Source: Dactylorhiza incarnata
Taxonomy: Eukaryota; Streptophyta; Magnoliopsida; Asparagales; Orchidaceae
Length of the DNA stretch: 64,000 nucleotides
NCBI GenBank assembly: GCA_033032865.1
Contig: JAWHQI010000277.1
Span: 2,512,501-2,576,500, forward strand
Reading direction: 5' to 3'
This document shows, one piece after another, positions 42,011-53,717 of the stretch (position 1 is the first letter of the stretch; each line of letters opens with the position of its first letter). Both the position numbers and the translations under genes were made by a program. The notes beneath the pieces were generated by a model. It did no database searches, was not told the DNA's origin, and saw only the letters and a list, made by a program, of their open reading frames with translations.

Positions 42011-43312
42011 TCACTTCCTTCCTTCATTTCGTCCTTCCCAAGGTTGACCTAAATTCATTGCGCGGGGCTCGATACGACGTTCTTCTGGAACTGCTTCTTC
42101 TGGTGCCGGGGTGGATGCTAATGATTCAGCTCCGATCTGAAATAGCTTCTGCTGCGAAGGTCTTGGAGCGTCTCTACCTTCCTTCGATTGATTCAACTTT
42201 GGGCAATCGGCTCGCCTATGCCCTGGTTGACGACAATAAAAGCAAACGCCTGCGAGACATTCTCCCTTATGAATCTTTCCACATTTTACACATACCTGAG
42301 ATGTCTGAGACGTCTGGGACACATTGCTACTTGCTGCAGGAGCAACTTGCGATACCTTCCTTTCTTTCCACTGCGGCTCACTCACAGTTTCAATCACTTC
42401 CTTATTTGAACCTTCTCTAAACCTCTTTCTGGCTTGTTCCCGTCTCCACCTAGATTTCTCTGCATCAATTTCAACCAGCCTAGCTCTTTCCACTAATTTT
42501 CCATATTCAAGGATATCCATAGGCACCAAGAGAGCACGAATTTCATCGCGAAGACCTTGCTGAAATTGACGACACCTATCTTCTTCGGTTGCTATCAAGG
42601 AGTCTGCATAATAACCTAATTTTGTAAATGCTGCTTCATATTGCAGTACTGATTTACTTCCTTGAACTAAACGGAGAAATTGATCGTGCAGCAACCTTTT
42701 CTCAGATCTCGGAACAAACCACGACGTAAACTCTTGCAGGAATTCTCTCCAAGTAATGACTGGCATACCACGAACTTCATACTTTCTCTTCATAATACTA
42801 GTCCACCATCGTTTCGCCTCGCCTTCCAAAATAAACGCAACTAAACTCACCTTCCTATTCTCAGGGCACTCCATTACTTCGAAAATGGTTTCCATTCGCA
42901 AAATCCAATCTTCGGTTTCGAGCAGGGGTAAACCTCCTCTAAACGGTGGCGGCTTCAATTCTAGGAATTGTTTCAGATCCACATCTAATTGACGGTGCTG
43001 AGGCGGGGCTGCAGGCACTGCAGGAATTACAGGAACTATCGGCAGCTGAACAGGAATTGGGTTTGGTACAGGAGGAGGTACAGGATCAACACGAGGGGCA
43101 GCTGGACCAGGTGCAAGTAGGGTTGGCAAGACCAGCTTTAAAGCTTCGGCAAGAGCTTGGATGAGGTCATTCACGAGGGGACGCAGCTGATTTCCATTAT
43201 CACTCTCCGCTGACAACGTATCTTTATTTACCTCTTGTTCGTCTCGACCTTCACGGACTCGCTTACTTGCATAGACATGGACGGGGTCCTTGGAACACAA
43301 TGACATTAGCAT
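42011..43312 (-). CDS. Tekay-type gag, intact
   Basis: 433 codons, ATG at 43,312 and stop at 42,011, no internal breaks. Order: acidic N-terminus, Pro-rich linker (about residues 65-105), then the gag core from about 115 (FLELKPPPFRGG, WILRMETIFEVMECPENRKV, EGEAKRWW, WREFLQEFTSWFVPRSEK, YEAAFTKLGYYADSL). A CCHC knuckle CFYCRQPGHRRADC lies near residue 365, after a second Cys pair (CVKCGKIHKGEC). It would form the capsid and package RNA. An intact gag without pol suggests selection for gag in trans or a recent loss of pol. Confidence 0.85.
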   Translation of the reverse strand: MLMSLCSKDPVHVYASKRVREGRDEQEVNKDTLSAESDNGNQLRPLVNDLIQALAEALKLVLPTLLAPGPAAPRVDPVPPPVPNPIPVQLPIVPVIPAVPAAPPQHRQLDVDLKQFLELKPPPFRGGLPLLETEDWILRMETIFEVMECPENRKVSLVAFILEGEAKRWWTSIMKRKYEVRGMPVITWREFLQEFTSWFVPRSEKRLLHDQFLRLVQGSKSVLQYEAAFTKLGYYADSLIATEEDRCRQFQQGLRDEIRALLVPMDILEYGKLVERARLVEIDAEKSRWRREQARKRFREGSNKEVIETVSEPQWKERKVSQVAPAASSNVSQTSQTSQVCVKCGKIHKGECLAGVCFYCRQPGHRRADCPKLNQSKEGRDAPRPSQQKLFQIGAESLASTPAPEEAVPEERRIEPRAMNLGQPWEGRNEGRK

Positions 43313-43376
43313 TTCCGAAATATTTTCACGCTCGTTTATGTATCATGTACTCATAACTTTTTACTTGCTTGATAAA

Positions 43377-43392
43377 CCTGGCTCTGATACCA
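43377..43392 (-). other. Primer-binding site, initiator tRNA-Met
   Basis: TGGTATCAGAGCCAGG on the minus strand, 3 nt after the LTR end. Confidence 0.85.
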
Positions 43393-43395
43393 AAT

Positions 43396-43941
43396 TGTGA
43401 GGCCCCGAGCCAGACCTCACAGAAATTCTGTATCTGAGTCTCTTTGATAGAATTTATCGCAGCATAGTAAAATATGAGTACAATGAAAATACATAAACTA
43501 AATTCATACCTTTGCTCGTTCTTCAGTTCGAGTCAGTTTAGCTTTTCTCGGAGCACTCGGAGTCGCATCCGCTACCTAAAAAGATAAATCACAACGGATT
43601 TAGTCATAAAGAATATGACTAAGCGAGTAACATACCTCTTTAACTGCTGTACATGCAAGCAACAAACGTTAGTAGCAATATGCATATATTCCATTTCAGT
43701 GTATATAACAGCATGGTATTCAATTTCAGTGTACAAAATATTCTAACATGTATCAGAAATAATGAATAACAGTAATTACAGTGTTCGTACATCAATGATT
43801 TCTGTTTCAAGTTCTGGTAGTCGATCTATTCAATAATCATTTCGTTCATTCGTATCAAATATTCATTCGTATCAAACAGATTTCATGTTCTTTCGAATCA
43901 TAGCTCATTCAATCTGTTTTCACAATGTTCTTATTCAGATA
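43396..43941 (-). repeat. Tekay-type 5' LTR, partial
   Basis: 546 bp matching 39,454-40,000; interrupted by the TAT-E LTR that begins at 43,943. Confidence 0.85.
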
Positions 43942-43942
43942 T

Positions 43943-44409
43943 TGTTTGCCCAGAAAGCCCGCGACCTCCTCTCATTGTTCATTTTCCCGGTCTCAGCGGT
44001 CTCAAATTAGGTGATCGCCCAGATCGACAGATGCCTCCTCAACCGAGATTTTCTAAGTACCCAGCGGTCAAGATAGTGCGAGATCGCCGGCTCAAGCGGT
44101 CTGGTTGTTTTTCTTATTTTTGTTATTTGTACCCCATTTCCCTGCCCCGGCTCTCCTGTACCCCGGGCAGCCCGTAGTTTTTCAGTTCTGCCCATTTGGG
44201 CAGCCCCCTCGTCTATAAATAGAGGGGTAGGGGTACCAGAAAAGCACTTTTGGCTCCGAGGCTCCAGCTTACAACCTGTGTAAGCGGTCTCATTTCTTCG
44301 TGATCGCCATTTCGTGATCGTTTTCCCTTTGTTCCAGCATCTTCTGTCTTAGTAACCTGCACTTCGCAGTTTTCTCCCATCCCTTTTAGTGTGAATTTTG
44401 GAGGTACCA
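43943..44409 (+). repeat. TAT-E left LTR
   Basis: 467 bp from TGTTTGCCCAGAAAGCCC to TTTGGAGGTACCA. TATA box CTATAAATAGAGG at 44,212-44,224. Differs from the 56,142-56,609 LTR by six substitutions, all transitions, and one 1-bp indel (about 1.3%). Rich in GATCGC, GCGGTC and GGTCTC words. Confidence 0.9.
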
Positions 44410-44413
44410 TTTT

Positions 44414-44425
44414 TGGCACCAACAG
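44414..44425 (+). other. TAT-E primer-binding site
   Basis: TGGCACCAACAG, 4 nt after the LTR; it would pair with the 3' end of a tRNA ending GGTGCCA. The tRNA identity is not established. Confidence 0.55.
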
Positions 44426-44482
44426 AACGAACACGCGACCTTCAGATTTCGAAGTGTCAGGTGAAATCCATAGACTTCCAAG

Positions 44483-47400
44483 ATGGCTGATCGCCGTAGA
44501 GGTCGTCCCTTGCGATCTCCCAGCGTTCCCCCTTTCGATCACAACCCGTTAGAAGCGCTTGAGCGCCGCTTCGAGCTTCGTGTTGAGCAAGCTCTCCGTG
44601 AGGCCGCCCGAGCTAGGCAGGACGCCACCTCAGTTCAGCAGGAGATCGCGCGGTCTCAGCAAGAGGCCGCTCGAGATCGGCAAGAAGTCGTCCGGGCTCA
44701 GCAAGAGTCCGCAAAGCAGATTGAGGCTATGAACCAGGTTCTAGCCGCGATCTCCCAGAAAATCCTTCCTCAATCCTCTCAGGCCGCCACTCCAGACCGC
44801 ATGGCAGGCAGTCACCCGAGCGATCACCCCGTCTTCCAGCCCGCAGCTCCTCAGCGATCTCAGCATGAGGAGTTCGCCGCCCGTCGTAACTCTTTTCAAG
44901 CCGCAGCCCAGGGGCCTCCGGCCCAAACCCTGAATTTTGAAGAAGGATTTGCTTACCCTCAAGATCCTCCTGCCTCTTTTCTTCCTCCTCCAGGACCTTC
45001 TATTTTTGGGGAGGCTTGCCCCTTTACCGATGAGATTCGTCGGGATCCGATTCCTCATGGATTCAGAGAACCTCGCCTTCTAGTGTATACAGGAGAAACC
45101 GACCCAATGTGCCATCTTCAAGCCTTCGAGTCTGCTGTGGCTCTCAGGAACATTTCAGATGGAGTGAGGTGCAAGCTGATGGTCACCTCCTTCGATGGGT
45201 CAGCCATGGAATGGTTCTATAAGCTGCCTTGTCAATCTATCCCAAGCTTTGCTGCCCTGAGGCAAGAGCTCCGCCTGAGGTTCGCCACCGCAAAGAAGAG
45301 GAAGAGTGGTCCTGCGACCCTCTTCAAGATCAGGCAAGGGGACAACGAAACTGCAGCGCATTTCGTTGACCGTTTTCAGAAAGAGATCTTGGGAGTTAGG
45401 GATATGGATCTCGAGCTCTACATGGTGGCTTTGATCAGTGGTCTGCAGGAGGGTCCTCTGAAGTTCAAAGTCACAACCAAGGAGCCTAGCTCCTATCAGG
45501 AGCTGATCAGCATTGCCAATCGCTACATAGAGGGGGAGATCAACAACCCCACCTATGTGAGCAATTTGACAAACAGGGCCACTCAGAAAGGCTCTGCGGG
45601 ATTTTATCCGGCTCCGTCTTCCTCTAAGCCCCGACAAGAGCTCCCACCTCCGGCTCCGAGAGGTAAGAATTACCGCAACAGCCGCTTCAACCGAGGTAAT
45701 CAATCCTTCCCACTTCAAAATTCATTTCTTCAAACTCCCGCTACTCCTGCTCCGCAAGTCGCCCCCATCCACCAGATCCAGCGTGCTCAACCTCCTCTTC
45801 TACCCATTCCTTCACTTTACAATGAATCCCAAGAGTCCTTCACGGACATTGGCGTTTCTATGAATGAAGTGCTTCAAGTACTTCAGAAGCAGCCCTTTTT
45901 CAAGAGGCCAGCTCCGCTAAATTCTGACCCGAAAACCAGAAACCCAACTCTCTATTGTGAATATCACAGAGATAGGGGTCATTTGACAGAGGATTGTAGA
46001 GCTCTCCGCCTGTTCTTAGAGAAGCTTCTGAAGGAGGGTAAGCTTCGAGATCTCATCCAGAAGAATGATTCTTCCAAAGCCTCAACCTCCAAGGCTAAGG
46101 AAGTAGCGGAAGTCCATTGGGAATGCGAAGAAGTGGACGATATTGGCCATCTCGGCAATATCGGCTTTCCCAAAGAATGTGTGGATGCTGATGACGAAGG
46201 CGCCTTGGGCAATCTCTTCTGCATCCACGGAGGTGCAGGTCCGGAATCTTCAAGCAAGGCGAGTCTGAAAAGGGTTTATCAATCAGAGGTTGCTGCCACC
46301 TCTTCAGCCCCGGTCCGAGGAACGGTCACTTTCGGTGACGAAGACCTTCCTCAGACCGCGAATCCTTTTGACGACGCGGTCGTCATCAAAGCTGTAATTG
46401 AAAATTATACAGTAGAGAAGATTCTGATTGACACGGGAAGTTCAGTCAATGTGCTCTTCAAACCCGCCTTCGAGGCATTGAAGACAGGTAAAACCCTCCT
46501 TTCAACTGAAGGCCCCCTTTATGGTTTTTCAGGAGAGAAGAAAGAAGTAGAAGGGCTCGTCACTCTTTCTCTGATTCTGGGGGGGATAGTGAAGCTGGTC
46601 AAATTTATAGTCGTTGATGCTCCCAGTAGCTACAACGCCATCTTTGGAAGACCCTTCTTGAATGCCTATCAAGCCATCGTCTCCACCTACCATCAAGCGG
46701 TGAAGTTCGCCTTGAATGGCAAACAACACCGAATAAGGAGCGACCCAAGGAAAGCCAGGGAATGCTATGTAAAGGCGGTCAACATGATCGTATCCTCTCC
46801 TCCCCAAGAAATCATGATGGTTGAATCAATCGGAGCTCCTGAACAAGTCCAAGCTGCAGGGGAAATTGAGGAGGATGCAAGAGATGGAGTTCGCTTGGAA
46901 CCTGCCCAAGCAACTCAAGAGGTCCGGATCAGCGAGGAAGATGAGAGCAAGAGCCTCTCCATCAACGCTGAGTTATCCGAAGCTGACAAGGGTCAGCTCA
47001 TCTCTTGTCTTTTGCAAAATCTAGATATCTTCGCTTGGTCGGCAGATGATATGCCCGGAGTGAATCCGGATGTTGCTTGCCACCATCTCAATCTTGACCC
47101 AAACTTCATCCCGATCCAGCAGAAGAAGAGGTCTGTTGCAACTACTCTAGCACAGCCTATCCGTGAAGAGGTAGAGAAGCTCCTGAAGTCAAAGTTTGTC
47201 CAACCAATCAAATACCCAGAATGGGTGTCAAACGTTGTAATGGTGAAAAAGTCGGGTGGAAAGTGGAGGATGTGTGTCGACTTTACCAAACTTAATAAAG
47301 CTTGCCCCAAGGATTGCTACCCCTTGCCTCAGATAGATTCTTTAGTAGATTCTGCGGTAGGTTATTCTTTTATGAGTTTTTTGGATGCTTTTTCAGGTTA

Positions 47401-50113
47401 TCATCAAATCAGAATGCATAAACCAGATATACCTCATATTTCATTTATCACAAATGATGGTTGCTTCTGTTATCTCGTAATGCCTTTCGGCCTAAAGAAT
47501 GCTGGAGCAACCTATCAGAAAATGATGGACACAGTGTTCAGAAGTCAAAAAGGAAGAAACCTTGAGGTATATGTTGATGACCTCTTGGTAAAAAGTAAAC
47601 TGTTCTCTTCTCATCTTAGAGACCTCTCGGAAACTTTTGCAACCCTTCGAACTTTTAATATGAGGTTGAATCAGTTAAAGTGTGTTTTCGGTGCAAGTAA
47701 AGGAAAATTCCTGGGTCACCTCCTTACTCCAGAAGGGTTGGAGCCCAATCCTGACAAAGTAAAAGCTATTCTGGAAATGCCACCTCCCAAGTCCCCAAAA
47801 GAAATTCAGCAGCTAGGAGGGAGGATGGCAGGCTTAAGTCGCTTTATCTCCCGTTCGGGAGATAAGAGTGCACCTTTCTTTAAAACCCTCCGGGGAGGGA
47901 GTAGGTTCGAGTGGACAAAGGAATGTGATGATGCTTTCATTCAGCTTAAGAAGCAATTGACATCAACCCCTTTGCTCCAAAGCCCGCGAGAGGGAGAAAA
48001 TCTTTTCCTATATATGGGAGTCGGAGCTGATGCCATAAGCTCTGTTTTGGTCCGAGAGGAGAAAACGAAGCAATTCCCAGTCTATTACGTAAGTCGAATC
48101 CTGAAGAATGCAGAGACGCGTTATCCTATCCTCGAAAAGTTGGCTTTAATGCTTATAACTTCAGCAAGAAGATTAAGACCATATTTTCAAGCTCACTCGA
48201 TTTTAGTCGTTACTGATCTTCCATTAAAGAGTGTCTTGGAGAAGCCAGAGCATTCGGGCAGGCTGGCGAAGTGGGCAATATAGCTCAGTGAGTTTGACAT
48301 ATCCTATATTCCAAGAATGGCTATCAAAGCTCAAGTCTTAGCGGACTTCATGGTGGATGATAAAGAAGTTGAGTCGCAGAAGAGGGTCGGAGTGCCCCTC
48401 GCCTGGAAAATCTTCGTGGATGGAGCTTCAGGGAAAAATTCTTCCGGAGCAGGAGTTATCTTAATCAACCCAAATGGAGTAAGACTGGATCAAGCGCTAA
48501 AGTTCTATTTCCAAGTAACAAACAATCAGGCGGAATATGAGGCTTTACTAGCCGGTCTCAAGTTTGCTAGGGAGCTGGGGATTGATGATGTCGAAGTTTT
48601 CACAGATTCTTTGGTGATGGCTTCTCAAGTGAATGGGATTTTTGAAACTAGAGATAGTATTTTAAAGCAGTATCTAACTCTGGTAAAAATTGAGGTGGGG
48701 AAGTTCAAAAGCTTTGCTATCAATCATATTCCAAGAGGTGAGAACGTGGAAGCAGATGAGTTGGCAAAATCTGGACTTCTCTCAGGAGGAACAACTTCGG
48801 AGTTGTTTCGCCCAGCGATTGAAGAAGGAGAGGTCATGGAGATTGATCAACATCGGTCTTGGATGGATCCGTTTATTCTATATCTCTCAACCGGAGAGCT
48901 CCATTCATTAATAAAGGATAGGAAAAGGTTTAAACGAAAAACGGCTAACTATTATCTTGTTGCAGGAGTGCTTTATAGAAGAACTTTCCTATCGCCATTA
49001 GCACGGTGTGTTTCGGAGGAGGAGATTCCAGCGGTCCTTCAGGAGGTCCATTCTGGAGAATGTGGAAGTCACTCTGGAGCCAGAACTTTGGAAAAAAGAA
49101 TTCTAAGGCAAGGCTATTTTTGGCCTCAAATGAGGAAAGATGCGGAAAAATTTGCTAAGAAATGTGTAAAGTGCCAGAAGTTTGCTCCTCTCCAAAATCA
49201 GCCGGCTCAACAACTCAAGTCGATAGCAACTCCATGGCCGTTTGCAGTTTGGGGAATGGATTTGATTGGGCCTTTCCCTATGGCAGGTGGGCAACGTCGA
49301 TATATTATAGTCATGATTGACTATTTCAGCAAATGGATAGAGGCAAAAGCATTGGCCAAAATTACCACTTAAGCCGTGAAAAATTTTATTTGGGGAGAGA
49401 TAGTATGTCGACACGGAATTCCAATGGCAATCATCACGGATAATGGTCCTCAGTTCAACAATTCAATTTTTATTAATTTCTGTAAGCAAATTGGCGTTGA
49501 GCTACGTTTCGCTTTCGTACATCATCCAAGAAGCAATGGGCAGGTAGAGGCCGCCAACAAACTCATCATAAACCTCTTGAAAAAGAAGGTAGAAAATGTC
49601 AGGGGCAACTGGGCAGAGCAACTACCTTCCGTCTTGTGGGCCTTGAGGACAACTCCAAGTTCTGCTACTGGAGAAACTCCATTCAAATTATCACACGGTT
49701 CCGAAGCCCTTATCCCGGTGGAATTTGAAGTAAAAAGTCCAAGAGTGTTATTGGCGCAACAGAGTCAAATTGACTGGATGGAAGGAAATGATGAGGAGTT
49801 AAAATGCAGCCTTGATTTAATTGAGGAGTTGAGAGATACGGCAATCATCAGGCAAGAAGAGGTGAAGAGAAGAATGGCGAGGCTATTCAACAAAAATGTA
49901 AGAACCAAAGAATTCGTTGTTGGGGATCTAGTCCTGAAAAAAAAAGATTCAGCAGCAAGAGCTGGTTCAGTTGGAAAGCTTAACCCAAATTGGGCGGGGC
50001 TGTTTGTGGTGAAGAGCGTGCTTAAAAATGGCGCTTACCATCTCCAAACTTATGAAGGGAAAGAATTGTCTCATTCATGGAGCGGAGATGATCTCAAACT
50101 CTTCTTTTCTTAA
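44483..50113 (+). pseudogene. TAT-E gag-pol, copy 1 (two nonsense codons)
   Basis: One frame of 1,876 codons. N-terminal Arg/Gln-rich coiled coil (about 20-90); gag core about 195-350; variant knuckle YCEYHRDRGHLTEDC (CX2HX4HX4C) near 490; protease ILIDTGSSVNVLF near 650; RT with RMCVDFTKLNKACPKDC and YVDDLLVKSK near 1,029; RNase H about 1,140-1,275; a second, Archaea-like RNase H (FVDGASGKNSSGAG, NNQAEYEALLAGL, ENVEADELAKSG) about 1,307-1,432, diagnostic of TAT; integrase with zinc finger, WGMDLIGPFP, TDNGPQF and NGQVEAANK. TAG at 48,281-48,283 ends it before the second RNase H; TAA at 49,370-49,372 breaks integrase. No frameshifts. Confidence 0.95.
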
Positions 50114-51646
50114 ATGTTCGTATCCAATTCACTCATTCTTTTTCTCACTTTTTCCTCTCAAATGTCATGCAGGTATTATCAAAGCATTCGCAATATGAGT
50201 GATGGGTGACAAGTTTTAAGAGTGTTATTTTTTGAAAAGCCAAAAACCTGTCAAGTGAGACATCGACGGATCCTACTATCTTCCCCCTCGACTTGTTAGC
50301 TCGACGTGTAATTCTGCCGGGACCACAGATGTCGGGGAGATTTCGAATCTGTGTAGCAGTAGCTCGCCAAGCTTGAGCGGTGGAAGTTTAGGATACCGGG
50401 TCCTTGCTGACATCTAGCACACCTCAGCATTTCAAAGGGGTCTAGGTGGCTGGACCACCTCTGTCATGCATTAAGAAGGACATTGTTATGATCTTAAAGA
50501 TCTTTCAGGGAAAGCAATGTCGGTATAGCCTCCGCGGCATGACCACACCTGCCCTACCGATCATTTTGGTCCGCAACTCTCGAATACTCGTTGAAGCGTG
50601 GTTAGGTAAGGGGCGGTCAGAAACATCCATGACCGTCGCTTGAACCTTAGATTGGCATGTTTGCAGTAAACTCGGTAATCCTTTTTTTTTTAAGAGAGGC
50701 AATGTCGGTATAGCCTCCGCGGCATGACCACACCATCCTTTTGGATCATTCTTTGAGATCCCATTTTCATATCTTCTTACTTCAAAAAGAAAATCTTATT
50801 CATCCCTTTGTACTGGGATCGGGCGGTCAGCAATTTGTGAGACCGCATGTTTTCCTTTCCAACTTTCTCCAAAGAGTGGTTTGAGTCATTTACGATCGCC
50901 GGACACAACTTTTTCAGGATAATTGAGGTTGCTAATTCAGAAAGCTCTTATGCCGACTTGACAGAGCTCAACCCGGTCTCAGTAAGATCGAGATTCTGGT
51001 ATTCCCCGTTATTCGAAGTTACATGGAATAATCATGATGCTGTCTCCCATCAAGTGAGTTGGGTTTTTTCTTCAAAAGGGCGGTCTGAATATAATGTGAT
51101 CGCTAAACTAGAGATTGATGAAGAGTCATTGTTTTTCTTTTCAAGTAATAGTTTTGGTTATCAAAGGGGTCGTCAGACGGATTTCCAGTCATTTGGGCGC
51201 CGAACACCCAAAAGTTTAATGAGTTCAAATCATCTTCAAATTGTAGTTTCCTTATGTGGCGATTTGTATAATGTGAGACCGCATGACTGTCGCAAATAAG
51301 TTGGTTATTTTCTGATCACAGTTAAGTTGCTGAATGTCTTTCAATGATCTGATTATCTCGAGATCGCAGAGTGATTTTGTTTATACAAAGTATCTTTCCT
51401 TCAAGGTCTTTTTGTTTTTTCCAAGAGATCGCCACCTGAAATCCTTTAATGGTGATATAAAATTGTAGCAAGCCTAAGGCATTGAGATCGAATGCCGAGT
51501 TTAAACTTAGAAGAACAAATATATGCATCAAAAACAAACTCATCCACAGACAATATAACAGAATCTAATTTTCATATATATTCTGAATTTTCAATTACAA
51601 CGAGATCGCTCGGTCTCCGAAAGGGAAAAAGGGAAGTTCGTACAAT
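50114..51646. other. TAT-E 3' spacer, non-coding
   Basis: Between the pol stop and the antisense gene end. A 36-bp direct repeat (GCAATGTCGGTATAGCCTCC and following) occurs at 50,514-50,549 and 50,699-50,734. GAGACCGC and GAGATCGC words become dense from about 50,820. The 150-codon frame at 50,847-51,299 shows no domain. Confidence 0.6.
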
Positions 51647-53379
51647 TCACTCTCTCTTTGATCTCTTAGAAGACCGCTCGCTTGAAGAGGAAGAATCAGT
51701 TTCTGCGGAAGATTCTTCTAAGTTGTTCCCTGGAATTCTAGATCCAGAGCTTGAGCTCGAACTGGAATCCAGACCCAGGGTATAGCGGCTTCCGCTTTCT
51801 TCGTCTTCGATCACAACATCTTCGTCTTGACCAGCGGTCTCATCAGCAACATTCGCGGTCTCTTCAGCAGTTGCAGATTGCTCTTCAATCCTCTGTGCCG
51901 CGTCAGGGAAAAGATCGGCAAACGTAACATCCTTATATTCTTCGGTGAATCCACCTCGGCCTCGAACCTCGTTCAGCACCTGGTCGGCGGTCTCTTTAAT
52001 ATGATGCATCATAGCCCTCTGAAAAGCTGGATTTTCAGGGTCATAAGCTGCTTTTTCAGATTGCTACAAAAAAGAGATATATGTTAGACCGCGCTATCAT
52101 AGGTAACGCGTTCGTAAGATATAAGTAAAAATTCTCACTTTTCTTTCTTCTTGCAAGGCAGTTATTTCATCCAGAGCGCTGCGAAGAGACCGCCCCATAT
52201 GGTGATTTAAGATTGTACTTCTAGCGGTCACTTGGGCACAGAGGTCGGGGAGCGCATCGGTCTCTATATTCAGTATTTCATTCGTATTCTTTCTCCCATA
52301 CAGAGCCGAAGTGACCGCATATGCGTGACGGGTCACCTTTCCGCTCCACAGGGGCAGATCAGTGGACACCTTCACAGACTTTCCTTTGGCCGCCCATTTG
52401 AGGAGGGTTTTCCTTTGATATCCTTCATTCTTCTTTTGAAACCGATCAAAGGGAAATCTCGCTCGACGGTCTCAGAGGTAGTGCCGAACACGTCGGCCTC
52501 ACGCTTCAGCCTCCTCTCCCTCTGAGTGAGAACTTCTGCTGCTAGGGAGATGGGATCTTGAGTAGGGACCGCGAAAGTCGCTAAAAGTAACAAAAAAAAG
52601 TTAGAAAAAACATTCAAGACGTAAAAGGAAATTGTTCGAGATCGCAAGAGAAATATTTTACTTTCAGCCGGGCCGATCTCGGCGATCTCGGGCCAGATCG
52701 CTAGGTAGTGAACAAGATCGATCCTCTTGCCCGCCAAGAAAGCCAAAATTTTCAGCTCCTCTTCTGAGACCGCTTTTATCTTCTTAAAAATGCTGTCATG
52801 CCGCGGAGAGGGCAAGCTTCTGAGACCGCCAAGGTCACCTTCGAAAATAAGAAATCTCTCTGTCCAGAAAGAGATTTTATTGGAAAGATTCAAGATCTTG
52901 ATCCCTTCAGCTGAAAAGTACATCAGCCCTTTAAACTCCTCTTTCTTCTTGCCTTCCTTTAGAACTTTTGCAGTAAAGGTTGCGCGGAACAGGTTCATCG
53001 TAAATGTCACCTTTTCCGATCTCAAATAATTAATGAAGACGTTAATCAGACTGATCGAGTTTGGAGGCAACTGAGCGAGCACAAAGCCATAATATTCCAA
53101 GATCTCTAGCCATTCCCAAGGGAGGGGAATTCTCAACCCTTGGTCGAAGTGATCGACAGGGATGACAAACTTTCTCTCCTCCCCGAAGTTCAGCCTTTCA
53201 TGATCAGTTGGCGGTCTTACAACTATTTGTGTCTGAATCATGTGCTTCTTAATGAAATCAATATACTCGTCCTTTGATAAGTGGCTTTTCTTGTGATCGG
53301 CGTTCAGGAAAATGTTAGCAGAAGAGGCGCGAGCGGACACCATTGTTAGCGATCGCCGAGATCGGTGCTTAGAGCGCAT
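51647..53379 (-). pseudogene. TAT-E accessory gene 2, Transposase_28-like (antisense)
   Basis: Minus strand. ATG at 53,379 or, better spaced from the TATA box, 53,343. Exon 1 to 52,662 holds the Transposase_28-like domain (FVIPVDHFDQGLRIPLPWEW, LEYYGFVLAQLPPNSISL, FWTERFLIFEGDLGG). Introns 52,581-52,661 (81 nt) and 52,064-52,138 (75 nt) have GT-AG ends and keep frame. Exon 2 has the second block (LPLWSGKVTRHAYAVTSALY, GRKNTNE, MGRSLRSALDEITALQEE), a coiled coil. Exon 3 is acidic and Ser-rich with a basic end (SSKRSKRE). One 1-nt frameshift near 52,412 is the only break, so it decayed recently. Function unknown; basic end and lack of catalytic residues fit a nuclear, DNA- or chromatin-binding role. 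Confidence 0.75.
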
Positions 53380-53413
53380 TCAAGAAAGCGTAAAACAAGG
53401 GTCATGAAGATAG

Positions 53414-53423
53414 CTATTTATAG
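53414..53423 (-). promoter_or_regulatory. TATA box of TAT-E Transposase_28-like gene
   Basis: CTATAAATAG on the minus strand, about 70-80 bp before the ATG at 53,343. Confidence 0.65.
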
Positions 53424-53717
53424 AATACGAAGGGTCATTTCGTAATCATTACATCTTGAAGACCGCCCAGCCAAAACATGTTCAGACCGCTCGACCTATG
53501 CAAAGTTATATGAAAGCATACTATGGTTGGCGATCTCAATCAATAAAAACACAGCAGCAATACAAGCAACCCAGGCATAGAGAGATCAAAACTTAACAAA
53601 TCAAGACCGCACAAAACATTAAAACTAAAACAGCCACAAATAGATGGAAAAATAACAGTAAAATTTTACAAAACATATTGTTTAAATCCAGAGACCGCTC
53701 GGTCTCAAGTTAAATGT

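Larger units (their letters stand above)
39454..43941 (-). mobile_element. Gag-only Tekay-type LTR element with 2.3-kb LTRs
   Basis: Minus strand: partial 5' LTR (43,396-43,941), primer-binding site, gag, polypurine tract, complete 3' LTR (39,454-41,797). The internal region is only about 1.6 kb and has no protease, RT or integrase, so it is a TR-GAG-type non-autonomous element. The 5' LTR is broken at 43,941 by the TAT-E insertion; its remainder should reappear beyond the window. The element interrupts the TAT-2 gag. Confidence 0.85.

Noticed and set aside
45200..45718. 172-codon minus-strand frame (and its copy at 57,400-57,918)
   Set aside because: Shadow of the gag coding region; present in both copies only because the DNA is duplicated.
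50847..51299. 150-codon plus-strand frame, also at 63,048-63,500
   Set aside because: No recognisable domain and sits in the non-coding spacer; conservation reflects only the recent duplication. Could be revisited if other TAT families keep it open.
17743..53379. Transposase_28-like genes as DNA transposase genes
   Set aside because: The name is historical. No DDE or other catalytic triad is seen, and they lie inside LTR retrotransposons; no terminal inverted repeats surround them.
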